Source of the DNA: Desulfuromonadaceae bacterium
GTDB taxonomy: Bacteria; Desulfobacterota; Desulfuromonadia; Geobacterales; Pseudopelobacteraceae
Length of the DNA stretch: 62,372 nucleotides
NCBI GenBank assembly: GCA_028681335.1
Contig: JAQUIT010000021.1
Span: 1-62,372, forward strand
Direction: 5' to 3'
The notes beneath the pieces were generated by a model. The model was not told the origin of the DNA. It saw only the letters and a program-made list of their open reading frames with translations, and made no database searches. The position numbers were made by a program, and so were the translations under genes. This document shows positions 32,818-41,393 of the stretch, in pieces (position 1 is the first letter of the stretch; every line of letters starts with the position of its first letter).

Positions 32818-34685
32818 CGCACCGCCTTTACGTTTATCATGTCATGGAATGCGTTTTCAACATCGCGCGTTATCCCCTTCACATCCATCAGGGGCGATTG
32901 AGCCATCATAGTGCGCAGATTTTCTCTCAGCCACACGAGTCGCTGCCGGTCGGTGGCAAGTGAGACCGCCTTGGCAATGTATTCGTCCGGGCTCTCTGCA
33001 ACAAGATCCTCCAGGCCGATAGTATGCAGCAGAGACACCCCCACACGGGAAACATGCGTTTTACCCGCCAGTGTCACAACCGGGACACCCATCCAAATAG
33101 ATTCACAGGTAGTTGTTGTGCCATGGTAAGGAAAAGTGTCAAGAGCGATGTCTACCAGAGAGTATCTGGACAGGTGTTCCTCGCGGGTGCTAGTAACCCC
33201 GTGTACGATGAGCCGTTCAGCAGGAATGCCGTTGCCGGCAAAGCTTCTGAACAGTTCATCACGGGTACCTGCGTCGTCAAGCGCTGGCCCCTTGATGAAC
33301 ATCCTTGATCCCGGAAGACTGTCGAGGATCTGAGCCCACCACGAAACCAATGATTCATTTATCTTTGTGAGACTGTTAAAGCAACCGAAGGTAACTGAAC
33401 CCGAATGCACCGACGGGACCGCTGCCACCGGAGGAAACTTGGTCGGTGGGAGGTAACAGCAGAATATGCGCGGCAGTCGGTATAGTCGTTCGCTGTAGAG
33501 ATGGTCCGTCATGCCGGGAGGGTCGCACCAGGGATCGGTCAGGTAGTAGTCAATCTGACTCAGGCCGGTGGTGTTGGGATGTCCAATCCAACTGACCTGA
33601 ACCGGAGCAGGCCGGTAGACCAGTACCCCCAGGCGATGTGCTGCAGTGTGCCCTGAAAGGTCTACTAGTATATCGACACCATCGTTGGCGACCATCCCAG
33701 CGACCTGAATATCGCTTATACCAACAATACAGCGCCATCCTGTGCAGAACCCCTTGAGACGTTCCATTGTCTCGTCGGAGTCCGTACGGTTGGAATAGCA
33801 GAATATCTCGATGCACTCCCGGTCATGGCACGCCAAAATAGGCTCTAGAAAAAAAGAAACCGAGTGGCCATAAAAATCACCGGAGATGTAGCCGATCCTC
33901 AACGGGCGTCCTGCAGATCCGGCGGCCTTATCTGGACGCTGCCACTCATGACTGGGATAATAGCAGCGCGGAGCGAGTTCCTTGTATTTTGATGCAATGA
34001 ACTCTGGGGTCAGGCCGGGTATATAGTTGAGTGTATAGAGGTAATTGCTGGTCAACGAGGCGTTTTCGGGTTCCAGATCAAGCCCCATTTGATACCAATC
34101 CAGTGATGCCGCTGCCTGGCCAAGCTTGCAGACCCGACCAAGGTTGTTGATGACATTAACCGACTCGGGCTCGCGCTCATGAGCTTGAAGCAGCATTCTG
34201 CGTGCCTCGCCGATCTGTCCTGTAGATGTAAACAGCAATCCAAGGCTGCAGAGTACGCCGGAGTGATCAGGGGCCAGTCTCAGGACCTCCTTATACTCGC
34301 TGAGCGCCTCTTCATAACGGTGGCGATCGGCTAGGCACAAGCCGATGCGATGATGAATTTCAGGAACATCCGGACACTCGGCAACAACACCGCGAAGCAA
34401 ATCGATAGCCTCTTCATGTCGGCCAAGCTCAGCGCACATCATGCCCAGAAGCATGCGCCCTTCTAGAAAACCGGGCTGCAGTTGCACCAAGCGGCTGAAA
34501 TGCCCCAAGGCTGCCTGGTTGTCATGCAGCCCCATGCAGAGCATCCCTAAGTAATACTGCAAATGTGGCTCGTCGGGGGTGATGGCCGCCAGCTCATCCA
34601 GAATATGTCGTGCATCACCCGGATGCCCATCTTCTCTGAGTTTTGCTGCCTTGTTGATCATGAGATCGAAGTATTTACTACCCAC
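32814..34685 (-). CDS. TPR + O-GlcNAc-transferase-like (GT41) protein
   Basis: 623 aa. TPRs span about residues 5-235 (ALGHFSRLVQLQPGFLEGRMLLGMMCAEL, ALSEYKEVLRLAPDHSGVLCSLG). The GT41 domain (about 260-620) is the most canonical in the island: LRIGYISGDFYGHSVSFFLEP, VDILVDLSGHTAAHRLGVL, APVQVSWIGHPNTTGLSQIDYYLTDP, VTFGCFNSLTKI and DTFPYHGTTTTCESIWMGVPVVTLAG. These are the UDP-GlcNAc site signatures of O-GlcNAc transferase. A protein Ser/Thr glycosyltransferase is the most likely function, with flagellin as candidate acceptor. Co-transcribed with the methyltransferase behind it. Confidence 0.88.
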   Translation of the reverse strand: MGSKYFDLMINKAAKLREDGHPGDARHILDELAAITPDEPHLQYYLGMLCMGLHDNQAALGHFSRLVQLQPGFLEGRMLLGMMCAELGRHEEAIDLLRGVVAECPDVPEIHHRIGLCLADRHRYEEALSEYKEVLRLAPDHSGVLCSLGLLFTSTGQIGEARRMLLQAHEREPESVNVINNLGRVCKLGQAAASLDWYQMGLDLEPENASLTSNYLYTLNYIPGLTPEFIASKYKELAPRCYYPSHEWQRPDKAAGSAGRPLRIGYISGDFYGHSVSFFLEPILACHDRECIEIFCYSNRTDSDETMERLKGFCTGWRCIVGISDIQVAGMVANDGVDILVDLSGHTAAHRLGVLVYRPAPVQVSWIGHPNTTGLSQIDYYLTDPWCDPPGMTDHLYSERLYRLPRIFCCYLPPTKFPPVAAVPSVHSGSVTFGCFNSLTKINESLVSWWAQILDSLPGSRMFIKGPALDDAGTRDELFRSFAGNGIPAERLIVHGVTSTREEHLSRYSLVDIALDTFPYHGTTTTCESIWMGVPVVTLAGKTHVSRVGVSLLHTIGLEDLVAESPDEYIAKAVSLATDRQRLVWLRENLRTMMAQSPLMDVKGITRDVENAFHDMINVKAVR

Positions 34686-34700
34686 GCGCCACCATTGACC

Positions 34701-35465
34701 TTATCTAATTTGTTCCAGGCATGATAATTTTCTGGATGAAGCGATGTGTTCAAAGAGTTGTAAGTCGGAAGGGATACCCAGACCGTACATACCATCCGCT
34801 TCCCTGCCTACATTGTAACAACCGATATGGCTTCCAGCGTTAATCAACTGATTGTAGGTGGGAGCGACATAAAATTCATTATTAACCCTCAAATTATTGT
34901 ATATCATCGTTTCTGCAGCAGCAACAAATTCGCGGCCGTGTCGGAAGTTATAGATTCCAACAGTAGCTTCATTTGAAACAACCTGTTTTTCTACCACTTC
35001 ACAGACATCACCTTCCTTATCAAACCGGACAAACGACCACTTTGGATCATCTGCCCACATCGTCATTATCAAACCACCACTATCATTTTTGTCCATACTT
35101 GCCAGATAGTCATTTATATCAATATCAACCCACTGGTCGCTATTTGCAATCATGAGAGGTTCATCATTGTCAATCAAATCCTTTGCAAGTAGAACTGTAC
35201 AGGCAGCTCCCTCGGTCACACCATTTACTGTTACAACAACACACCCTGGTGCCAAGCGATGAAGCAATTCATCAATCCCGTAACGGGTTATGTGATTTCC
35301 CAGACAGATAAAAACAAACCGATGATCCCGTCTGGGTCGCAAATTATTAATGACCCATTCAATCATTGGCTTTCCCGTAACCGGTATAAGTGGTTTTGGC
35401 AGGGTATATCCCTCGGCCACAAATCTGCTTCCTCTGCCTGCCATAGGAATCACGATGTTCAGCAT
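34701..35465 (-). CDS. Sugar-phosphate nucleotidyltransferase
   Basis: 254 aa. N-terminal nucleotide-binding motif PMAGRGSRFVAEGYTLPKPLIPVTGKPMIEW is intact (G-x-G-x-R with a following PKPL and G-P-M-I-E), and a catalytic-type ANSDQWVDID region carries the metal Asp. It lacks a left-handed beta-helix acyl/dimer domain. It should couple a sugar-1-phosphate or related phosphate to a nucleotide. It overlaps the cupin gene by 7 bp and forms the last gene of a five-gene overlapping cassette (37793 to 34701). It is paralogous to the nucleotidyltransferase at 35784. Confidence 0.85.
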   Translation of the reverse strand: MLNIVIPMAGRGSRFVAEGYTLPKPLIPVTGKPMIEWVINNLRPRRDHRFVFICLGNHITRYGIDELLHRLAPGCVVVTVNGVTEGAACTVLLAKDLIDNDEPLMIANSDQWVDIDINDYLASMDKNDSGGLIMTMWADDPKWSFVRFDKEGDVCEVVEKQVVSNEATVGIYNFRHGREFVAAAETMIYNNLRVNNEFYVAPTYNQLINAGSHIGCYNVGREADGMYGLGIPSDLQLFEHIASSRKLSCLEQIR

Positions 35466-35797
35466 AACGAATCTCCATCAACATCATATTTATCATGCAC
35501 TGCCCCTGGAACCTTGACCACAGTTGTTACTGTGTCGCTCAGAACACGAAAATCGGTGTATTCGCCAGGTTCAATAACGACAATGTCACCCTTGGCATAT
35601 CTGACGCCGTTCATCTCTACTTCTCCGCTCACGATTATTGTTAATTCAGTGGCAATCTTGTGCATATGCGGCAACTCATAGTCACCAGCTTGATAATGCT
35701 TTACCGCAACTTCTACCTCCCGGGTTTTCAAGAGCGAGGGGGCAAAGTCTCCTACAAACCACCCTTTGGTCATTTCCTCAAGCCTAGCGACGTTCAT
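35459..35797 (-). CDS. Small cupin-domain protein
   Basis: 112 aa single cupin barrel. Metal-site motif 1 appears as H-x-H ... E (LPHMHKIATELTIIVSGEVEMNG) with GDIVVIEPGEYTDF as the second conserved strand pair; a final His occurs in AVHDKYD. Small cupins in sugar clusters are often sugar isomerases, epimerases or ligand-binding proteins. Sandwiched between two nucleotidyltransferase genes and overlapping both (7 bp and 14 bp), so it probably acts on the same intermediate. Reaction not assignable. Confidence 0.78.
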   Translation of the reverse strand: MNVARLEEMTKGWFVGDFAPSLLKTREVEVAVKHYQAGDYELPHMHKIATELTIIVSGEVEMNGVRYAKGDIVVIEPGEYTDFRVLSDTVTTVVKVPGAVHDKYDVDGDSLC

Positions 35798-36542
35798 TTG
35801 GCATCCCGTGCCGAGAAACCAACATCTCGTATTCCTTTATTTTTTGTGGTGAGTAAAATGAATGGTACCGGTCATTTTCAACTCTAAAAATATCAAGTTG
35901 TTTATTTTCAAGAACCATCTCGTTCAATGTGGGGGATATAAAGTAAAATCCGTCAACATTGGCATCCTTTTCTATTGATCTCATAGCTGATTTGACGAAA
36001 TCAGCACCATGCTTGAAATAGTAGACACCTGCAATGGCGTTGTTGCTGATCGGACGTTTTTCAGCTGCTTCAATGATGTTGTTTGATACATCAAGACGGA
36101 CATAGGACCATTTGGGATGCACCGATTTGAAACAGACAACACCGCCATCACTGTGCAGGCCCGAAAAACAGGCAAGCATATCATCCATGTCCACCTTGAG
36201 AAGCTGGTCACCATTCGAAATGATCAATTTGTCACAATTGTCAATATGGTCAATAGCCATCAATGCACTGCAGGCTGCCCCTTTGGTTTCTCCACCTAGC
36301 ATGACGATTTCACATGTGCCTTCAGTAAGTAGCTTAAGAGTCTCATCAAGATGATATTTTTGGCAGTCCGCCTGCTGTACGATGAAAATAAAGCGGTGCA
36401 GCTCCTTGAGAGATGCGAAACTTTCTATCAGTAGTTCGATCATCAGGCGGCCATTGATTTCAATGAGTGGTTTTGGATAAGGGTACTCGTCGACATTAAA
36501 GAAAGAGGATTGGCCACCAAGCGGGATAAGTATATTCAGCAT
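35784..36542 (-). CDS. Nucleotidyltransferase-like protein with degenerate phosphate loop
   Basis: 252 aa, full-length paralogue of the nucleotidyltransferase at 34701. It keeps YPYPKPLIEINGRLMIELLIESF, SNGDQLLKVDMDD and the internal layout. The N-terminal glycine loop reads PLGGQSSFFN instead of G-x-G-x-R, so the arginine that contacts the nucleotide phosphates is absent. Either it uses a different nucleotide or acceptor, as in a subgroup of capsule-type nucleotidyltransferases, or it is non-catalytic. Overlaps the cupin gene by 14 bp and the HAD gene by 7 bp. Confidence 0.8.
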   Translation of the reverse strand: MLNILIPLGGQSSFFNVDEYPYPKPLIEINGRLMIELLIESFASLKELHRFIFIVQQADCQKYHLDETLKLLTEGTCEIVMLGGETKGAACSALMAIDHIDNCDKLIISNGDQLLKVDMDDMLACFSGLHSDGGVVCFKSVHPKWSYVRLDVSNNIIEAAEKRPISNNAIAGVYYFKHGADFVKSAMRSIEKDANVDGFYFISPTLNEMVLENKQLDIFRVENDRYHSFYSPQKIKEYEMLVSRHGMPNERR

Positions 36543-37171
36543 GCGGTCTCCTCAAGAGAAGTTATTTTAGCCAGTATATTCTGATAGTTAACTTCCTCAA
36601 CACAATCAACCTTTAATACGTGGGCACCGCTGGCAAGCGCGGCTTTTATACCATGCTCGTTATCCTCAATTATCAGGCATTGATCAGGTCGAAACCCTAA
36701 TCGCTGAATAGCTGTAAGATACATTTCCGGATGGGGTTTAGGTTGAGTTACATCCTGGTTAGACAGAAAGAAATCCAGGTATTCTAACAGGTTCGCCTGT
36801 TCCATCATGACATCTACGGTTCTACGGATAGAATTGGAACAAACGACTATCCGGTAACCATCATGTTTGAGTCGCGATAATGCATACTGGTGATAAAAAA
36901 CAGGTTTGCAGCGTGCGTAGGTAATCTCCATGGTATAAATCTGTTTCATGGTGTTTATAAAACTGTGAAGTTTCTCAGGCAAACCGCGCTCCATTGAGAT
37001 CATTTTCAGCTTACTTTTTGTGGGAAGACCATCATAGGTAACCAGATGATCATACCGGCTTATCGCGAGTCCAAAGAGCCCTAATGCTCGGTTCAGAGCT
37101 TCGTAATGCCAATCTTTTGCCTCAATCAGAACACCATCCATATCAAAAATGACGGCTTTAATCTTTGCCAT
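36536..37171 (-). CDS. HAD-family phosphatase/phosphoglucomutase-like hydrolase
   Basis: 211 aa. HAD motif I FDMDGVLIEAKDWHYEAL (nucleophile Asp9 and acid Asp11), motif II Ser in IVVCSNSIR, motif III Lys in QPKPHPEMY, and motif IV IIEDNEHGIKAA. The helical cap between about residues 18 and 80 is that of the beta-phosphoglucomutase/PhoE class. It should dephosphorylate or isomerise a sugar phosphate feeding the neighbouring nucleotidyltransferases. Overlaps both neighbours (14 bp with the GDPD-like gene, 7 bp with the nucleotidyltransferase). Confidence 0.85.
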   Translation of the reverse strand: MAKIKAVIFDMDGVLIEAKDWHYEALNRALGLFGLAISRYDHLVTYDGLPTKSKLKMISMERGLPEKLHSFINTMKQIYTMEITYARCKPVFYHQYALSRLKHDGYRIVVCSNSIRRTVDVMMEQANLLEYLDFFLSNQDVTQPKPHPEMYLTAIQRLGFRPDQCLIIEDNEHGIKAALASGAHVLKVDCVEEVNYQNILAKITSLEETAC

Positions 37172-37793
37172 AAAATTGTTTCCTTGCTTTTTCAGGATGA
37201 TCCGTGCAGAGCATCAGTCTGTCAGAAGCCGCGCATGCCATGCGAGACAATCTTTCCCAAAACTGGTGGTGATCTCTTTTATGCAGTTCGGGGGAGACAA
37301 GGCAGACAAGTTTATCCGCTTCAAGGTGCTGGTTAATATGTTTCTCTTCAATCCAGTCGCCCAGGAAACAATCCAGCCAAATACCGGATGCCTGTTCATA
37401 GAGGGTGGGAGATGGCTCATATTCGCTTTGGCGCACATAATATGTGATACCATAATTTCTGTAGCCGAGGGTGTCAGGTATGGACATATCAAAAACAAAG
37501 TAATTTTCCACCTGATACGAATTGAGCAGATTCAACAGGTCGGACTGCAGTCCATCAGCCTTGATGTTTAGTGCCAGTGGCAATGCCGGGGCAATCTGCT
37601 TGTGGAGTTTAAGTACGGAATCCAGTGACGGACAATCGCTGTTCGTACATTCATGAGATATGACTATGCGCCCATCATGATCCCTGATGTCGGTCTCAAT
37701 ACCAAATCCCAGCGAGAAGGATCGCTCGAATGCAGCCAGTGTATTCCTCTCTTCCGGTAACTTCCAATAGCCTCGGTGGCTTACAATCTTCAT
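37158..37793 (-). CDS. GDPD-like (glycerophosphodiester phosphodiesterase-fold) protein
   Basis: 211 aa. The TIM-barrel PLC/GDPD motifs are visible: SHRGYW at the N-terminus (catalytic His), G-x-E-T-D-I-R-D-H-D-G (metal-binding Glu and Asp), VISHE (second His), and an internal LNIKADG. Shorter than housekeeping GlpQ/UgpQ and without a signal peptide, so cytoplasmic. In polysaccharide clusters such proteins have been seen beside HAD and nucleotidyltransferase genes; it may process a glycerol- or polyol-phosphate intermediate. First gene of the five-gene overlapping cassette; activity on a true diester is unproven. Confidence 0.8.
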   Translation of the reverse strand: MKIVSHRGYWKLPEERNTLAAFERSFSLGFGIETDIRDHDGRIVISHECTNSDCPSLDSVLKLHKQIAPALPLALNIKADGLQSDLLNLLNSYQVENYFVFDMSIPDTLGYRNYGITYYVRQSEYEPSPTLYEQASGIWLDCFLGDWIEEKHINQHLEADKLVCLVSPELHKRDHHQFWERLSRMACAASDRLMLCTDHPEKARKQFYGKD

Positions 37794-37825
37794 ACATCCT
37801 CTTCTTTAAGCAGTTGTTCCGATTG

Positions 37826-38506
37826 TCATACACGAGTCAGGTGAGCCGACCTGAAATTCCCATGTCCAAATTTCACATGACGTGTATACAGATATCTCAT
37901 CATAATTTCTCCAGGACTGTCGAGCATTTTACATCCTGAATTTTCATTTTGCTCATATTCTTCAAGAAAATCATAGACACTGCAGTACATCAGCATAGGG
38001 TCGGCGTTACCCAGAGCAAAATACTCTTCCATAGCTATATAATTAGCTTTGAAGGTGTTGTCAGGGAGGACAATATAGCCCTTTTCTATAAAACCAAGAT
38101 ATTTTGGCAGTGTAATGGTACGATCTAAACAGATTCCAGCCTGACACATTACAATTGCATCATAGAAAACGCCGCTATCCGCCTCTGACATTTCTCTCAT
38201 GATGCAACATAGTTTTCTGGCATAAAAATTATGTAACGTGTCCGAAGTCTGGGCACCCTTCGCAGAGATAGAATCGTAGCCGATCTCAGGCACCCCGCGC
38301 TCCGCAAACACAATGCTCATCAATCTGGTCGCGCCGGTACATATATCCTGATACTGTTTCAGCTTGAAAAGGTCCTCAGCCTTTGAACGTTTCCAGGTAT
38401 AAATGAACAGATCGCAGGACGTGAAGCCTTGTATTGAGTTCAACAACCTATTCAGCGCCTCAACTTCACATTGAGATTCCCCATAAAGGCATAGGGCTAT
38501 ATTCAT
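37826..38506 (-). CDS. Putative surface-glycan biosynthesis protein, paralogue A
   Basis: 226 aa, no signal peptide. It starts MNIALCLYGESQ and shares layout with the next gene: N-terminal strand I-A-L-C-L-x-G, CDLFIYTWKRSKAEDLF, a middle segment YDAIVMCQAGICLDR, and a tail with Y-F-ALGN-ADPM. This resembles GT-A-like proteins of polysaccharide clusters that begin IALCLSG and carry a YD-x-V-I-R-x-R-x-D-L element. Here that element is changed (VMCQAGICLD), so the usual Arg/Asp residues are lost. Function unknown; it probably duplicated from its neighbour and diverged. Confidence 0.65.
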   Translation of the reverse strand: MNIALCLYGESQCEVEALNRLLNSIQGFTSCDLFIYTWKRSKAEDLFKLKQYQDICTGATRLMSIVFAERGVPEIGYDSISAKGAQTSDTLHNFYARKLCCIMREMSEADSGVFYDAIVMCQAGICLDRTITLPKYLGFIEKGYIVLPDNTFKANYIAMEEYFALGNADPMLMYCSVYDFLEEYEQNENSGCKMLDSPGEIMMRYLYTRHVKFGHGNFRSAHLTRV

Positions 38507-38508
38507 AA

Positions 38509-39204
38509 TCAGTCTCTTACCAAAAGTGATTGAAAACCATCCCGGAGTATCGATACTCCGTTTCTCACAAGATGCTCCCCCAAGAGGGTTTCTGGATACA
38601 TTACTATACCCGGTTCCGGGAGCTGTGTATAATGGTCAATGTAGTCGATGGTGCTGCTGTATATATCCATTAGATGCGGCTTTCCGACAGCATATTGATC
38701 GTTTATATTGTATTCACCCCAGCCGTTGTTGGGTAACACCAAATGGTCGGTCATAATTTCAGTGTAGTCGTTGAGATCGAAGACCTTGTTAAGAATGAGA
38801 TCCGAACGACTCCTTATCACATAATCATACCTGACATTGTTCTTTAAGGAATATTCAGACACCAGAGAGTTACACATCTTTATGCCCTGATACATTTTGT
38901 ACACATTTTCCACTTTTGTCGGATTGAGTTTAAAGTACTCATGATCCGCATTTACGCAATATTCTTGAGGAAACTCGACCGCTGCCACGTTGATTTTATC
39001 ACAGGCCAAACCCAGCAGCTTTTTAGTAATACAGAGATCTTCATATCGTGAGCTATGCCAGATATAAGCAAAAATATCACACTGAGAATACGACCGGAAT
39101 GATCCAAAAAATAATTCAAGAGCGTCATTGTTAAACCGTGGGGCACCGGATAAACAGAGCGCTATCTTGGGGAGTTTGCCTTGTCTGCTCTCTTCTTTGC
39201 TCAT
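38509..39204 (-). CDS. Putative surface-glycan biosynthesis protein, paralogue B (GT-A-like)
   Basis: 231 aa from the ATG at 39204 (AGGTGG just upstream; a longer frame is not used). It contains KIALCLSGAPRFNNDALELFF, CDIFAYIWHSS and YDYVIRSRSDLILNKVF, where the R-S-R-S-D-L element resembles the acidic donor-site region of GT-A proteins in O-antigen clusters. The tail NINDQYAVGKPHLMDIYSSTIDYI is close to the matching part of paralogue A. Function is inferred as a glycosyltransferase or sugar-modifying enzyme. It stops 2 bp before the next gene's start. Confidence 0.7.
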   Translation of the reverse strand: MSKEESRQGKLPKIALCLSGAPRFNNDALELFFGSFRSYSQCDIFAYIWHSSRYEDLCITKKLLGLACDKINVAAVEFPQEYCVNADHEYFKLNPTKVENVYKMYQGIKMCNSLVSEYSLKNNVRYDYVIRSRSDLILNKVFDLNDYTEIMTDHLVLPNNGWGEYNINDQYAVGKPHLMDIYSSTIDYIDHYTQLPEPGIVMYPETLLGEHLVRNGVSILRDGFQSLLVRD

Positions 39205-39305
39205 GTAACCACCTGCAGAATTATTTTCAAACGGCAAGGCATTGCCAGCTCACAAACACCTTTGTGATGATCTCAGCAGATTTGCTACGTGACTAGCATA
39301 CCGCA

Positions 39306-41312
39306 TCAAGACTTGCATACTCTATCAAAAAAGTTTTCAAGCTCCCGGACCGCCGTAAGGTCATCGAACAACAGCCCACTGCTGCCAAGAATCCGCTGGC
39401 GGACATCTTCACGAGCCTGACGGTCGGTCGCCAGACAGACAGCAATATCTACGTATTCTTCCGGACTGTTGGCGATGCAGTCCGTAATACCCATTTTACG
39501 GTACCAGGCATAGGTGAGACGCCCTTTCAAAAATGGTGAGGGGAGTGTCACAATCGGGGCTCCGACCGCCAACCCCTCAACCGAAGAGCTCCCCCCGGAA
39601 AAATGTGGGGTATCAAGCACCACATCGGCCTGCTCCATCATCGCAACATATTTGTCAAAAGGCAACGGATCAATGAAGTGCACCCTGTCGACACAGGACG
39701 GCATTGAACGCATCAGTCTCTCGCGCAGGAGTCGTTCCGTCTGCGGGACAACTCCCCGCAACAGTACAACGACGCCGTTCCGGTCACGTTCCAGAATACC
39801 TTTCAATATATTATCAAAATCCGGATGCATCTTGAAGGGTGGTTGTGGGCAGTAGTAGAGATTACGGCCATGTCCGATCCCGAGTGTATCCCTGACTCCC
39901 GCTGACCGGGGAAGGTACGGCTTAGCATAACAGGTGCAGGCGGCGGCGGAACTCAGACAAAAAAGCTTCTCACTGTACGATTTGCTTCCTTCCGGGGTCT
40001 CGCAATCCTGATGGGAGATGAAATAGTCAACTGTATCGATGCCGGATGTGGCCGGGTGCCCCCAGGTAACGCACTGAACAGCTGCCAGTCGTGAAAAAGC
40101 CAGAAAATAGCTGCAGGGTTCCATCCCGATATCGGTATACAGTAGTATGTCAAGTTTCTGAGCGGCAACCTGACTGCGCATCTGTTCAAGGTCGCCGGTA
40201 AGTGTGACAAAACTGTCCGCAGCTGCGGCATAGCGCTGGGTCATATTGTCTGAGTTGCCGGATGCTACCAAAAGGACTGTAACATGGAAGCGGCGGCGGT
40301 CGAGCCGCTCGACATAGCCGATATTTAACTTTGCTATGGTGTGATTGTAGAAAAAACGGGAGATAAAGCCAACCCTGATCCGCTCTCGACTCGATGCTTT
40401 ACTGCCGACATGGGGGGCTTGCCAGGTGAGGGCAGGCGAGGCCTTGCGGTAGATCCTGGCCATCAATTCATGATACGCCCGGTCATTACATCCATGGTAC
40501 GCCAGATAGAAGAGGGTACGAGCCCATTCAAGCGGCTTGTCAATTGATAGTTGCCGCCGGTCAAGCTGCTGGAGTCTGGTCAGCAGACTTTCTCGTACAC
40601 ATTCGATCTCTTTGTTTGAAGCAAGAATGACAGGGAGCACGGTTTCCATCTTGAGACAGATGCCGTCGTCAGGCCTTAGATCTAGTGATGAAACATATGC
40701 TTCCTTGATCTCTTCGATGCTGGAGGTCTGCTCCAGCACTTCTGCCAGACGACTGAAAGTCTCTGCCTGACGGCTGTTGATGGCAAGAGACCTTCGATAC
40801 CAGACAATGGAGTCCTGCAGTTGCTGAAGCTTTTTACAGTTGAGAGCGAGGTTGTTGCAGGCATCCACAGACGAGGAATCCAAATCTATCGCCTGCCGAA
40901 AACAATCATTAGCTTTATGGAGATCCTCTTTATCGTAGAGTACTCCTAGATTGTTCCAGGCATCGGCATTTAGCGGGCTGATACGCAGTGCCTGCTCAAA
41001 ACAATCTCTGGCCTTTTGATTATTGCCCAGCGCAAGACAGACAACACCAAGGTTTGACCAGACTGAATGGTTGGTTGGATCAAGTGTCAGAAGTTGTTGA
41101 AAGAGATTTTGTGCCTCATGGTAGTTGCCAAATTTATGCTCAAGTATGCCAAGCAGATGCAGCGCACTAAAATGACCTGGATCTTCATGCAGCAGCTTCT
41201 TGCAAATAATTGCTGCACCATGGGCCCGTCCTGCCAAGAACAGCTGCTGTGCCGTTTCAAACAGCCCGTAACGGCTCCCATCAAGATTGTTACCCTGCGA
41301 TTGAAGTAACAT
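39306..41312 (-). CDS. TPR + O-GlcNAc-transferase-like (GT41) protein
   Basis: 668 aa. About residues 15-205 are TPRs with the classic N-x-G-x-x-Y/L-x8-A spacing (SVWSNLGVVCLALGNNQKARDCFEQAL, DAWNNLGVLYD). A linker follows, then a GT41 domain (about 310-668): IRVGFISRFFYNHTIAKL, LDILLYTDIGMEP, AAVQCVTWGHPATSGIDTVDYFISHQDCETPEG, VHFIDPLPFDKYVAMMEQADVVLDTPHFSGGSSSVEGL. It belongs with the 29449 protein rather than the more canonical 32814 one. Probable protein glycosyltransferase. No ribosome site stands out; an 80-bp gap upstream contains TATAAT 12 bp before the ATG. Confidence 0.86.
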   Translation of the reverse strand: MLLQSQGNNLDGSRYGLFETAQQLFLAGRAHGAAIICKKLLHEDPGHFSALHLLGILEHKFGNYHEAQNLFQQLLTLDPTNHSVWSNLGVVCLALGNNQKARDCFEQALRISPLNADAWNNLGVLYDKEDLHKANDCFRQAIDLDSSSVDACNNLALNCKKLQQLQDSIVWYRRSLAINSRQAETFSRLAEVLEQTSSIEEIKEAYVSSLDLRPDDGICLKMETVLPVILASNKEIECVRESLLTRLQQLDRRQLSIDKPLEWARTLFYLAYHGCNDRAYHELMARIYRKASPALTWQAPHVGSKASSRERIRVGFISRFFYNHTIAKLNIGYVERLDRRRFHVTVLLVASGNSDNMTQRYAAAADSFVTLTGDLEQMRSQVAAQKLDILLYTDIGMEPCSYFLAFSRLAAVQCVTWGHPATSGIDTVDYFISHQDCETPEGSKSYSEKLFCLSSAAACTCYAKPYLPRSAGVRDTLGIGHGRNLYYCPQPPFKMHPDFDNILKGILERDRNGVVVLLRGVVPQTERLLRERLMRSMPSCVDRVHFIDPLPFDKYVAMMEQADVVLDTPHFSGGSSSVEGLAVGAPIVTLPSPFLKGRLTYAWYRKMGITDCIANSPEEYVDIAVCLATDRQAREDVRQRILGSSGLLFDDLTAVRELENFFDRVCKS

Positions 41313-41393
41313 GTCGTTAAATTATATCCGTCTGCTCAAAGTATGTCCTTTAAAACTCACTCTGTTAAATATGACTTAAACAAGTCATCATCA

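Noticed and set aside
41318..41330. TATAAT 12 bp before the ATG of the 668-aa GT41 gene
   Set aside because: It would give a nearly leaderless mRNA and the -35 (AGGACA) is weak; treated as chance in AT-rich DNA.
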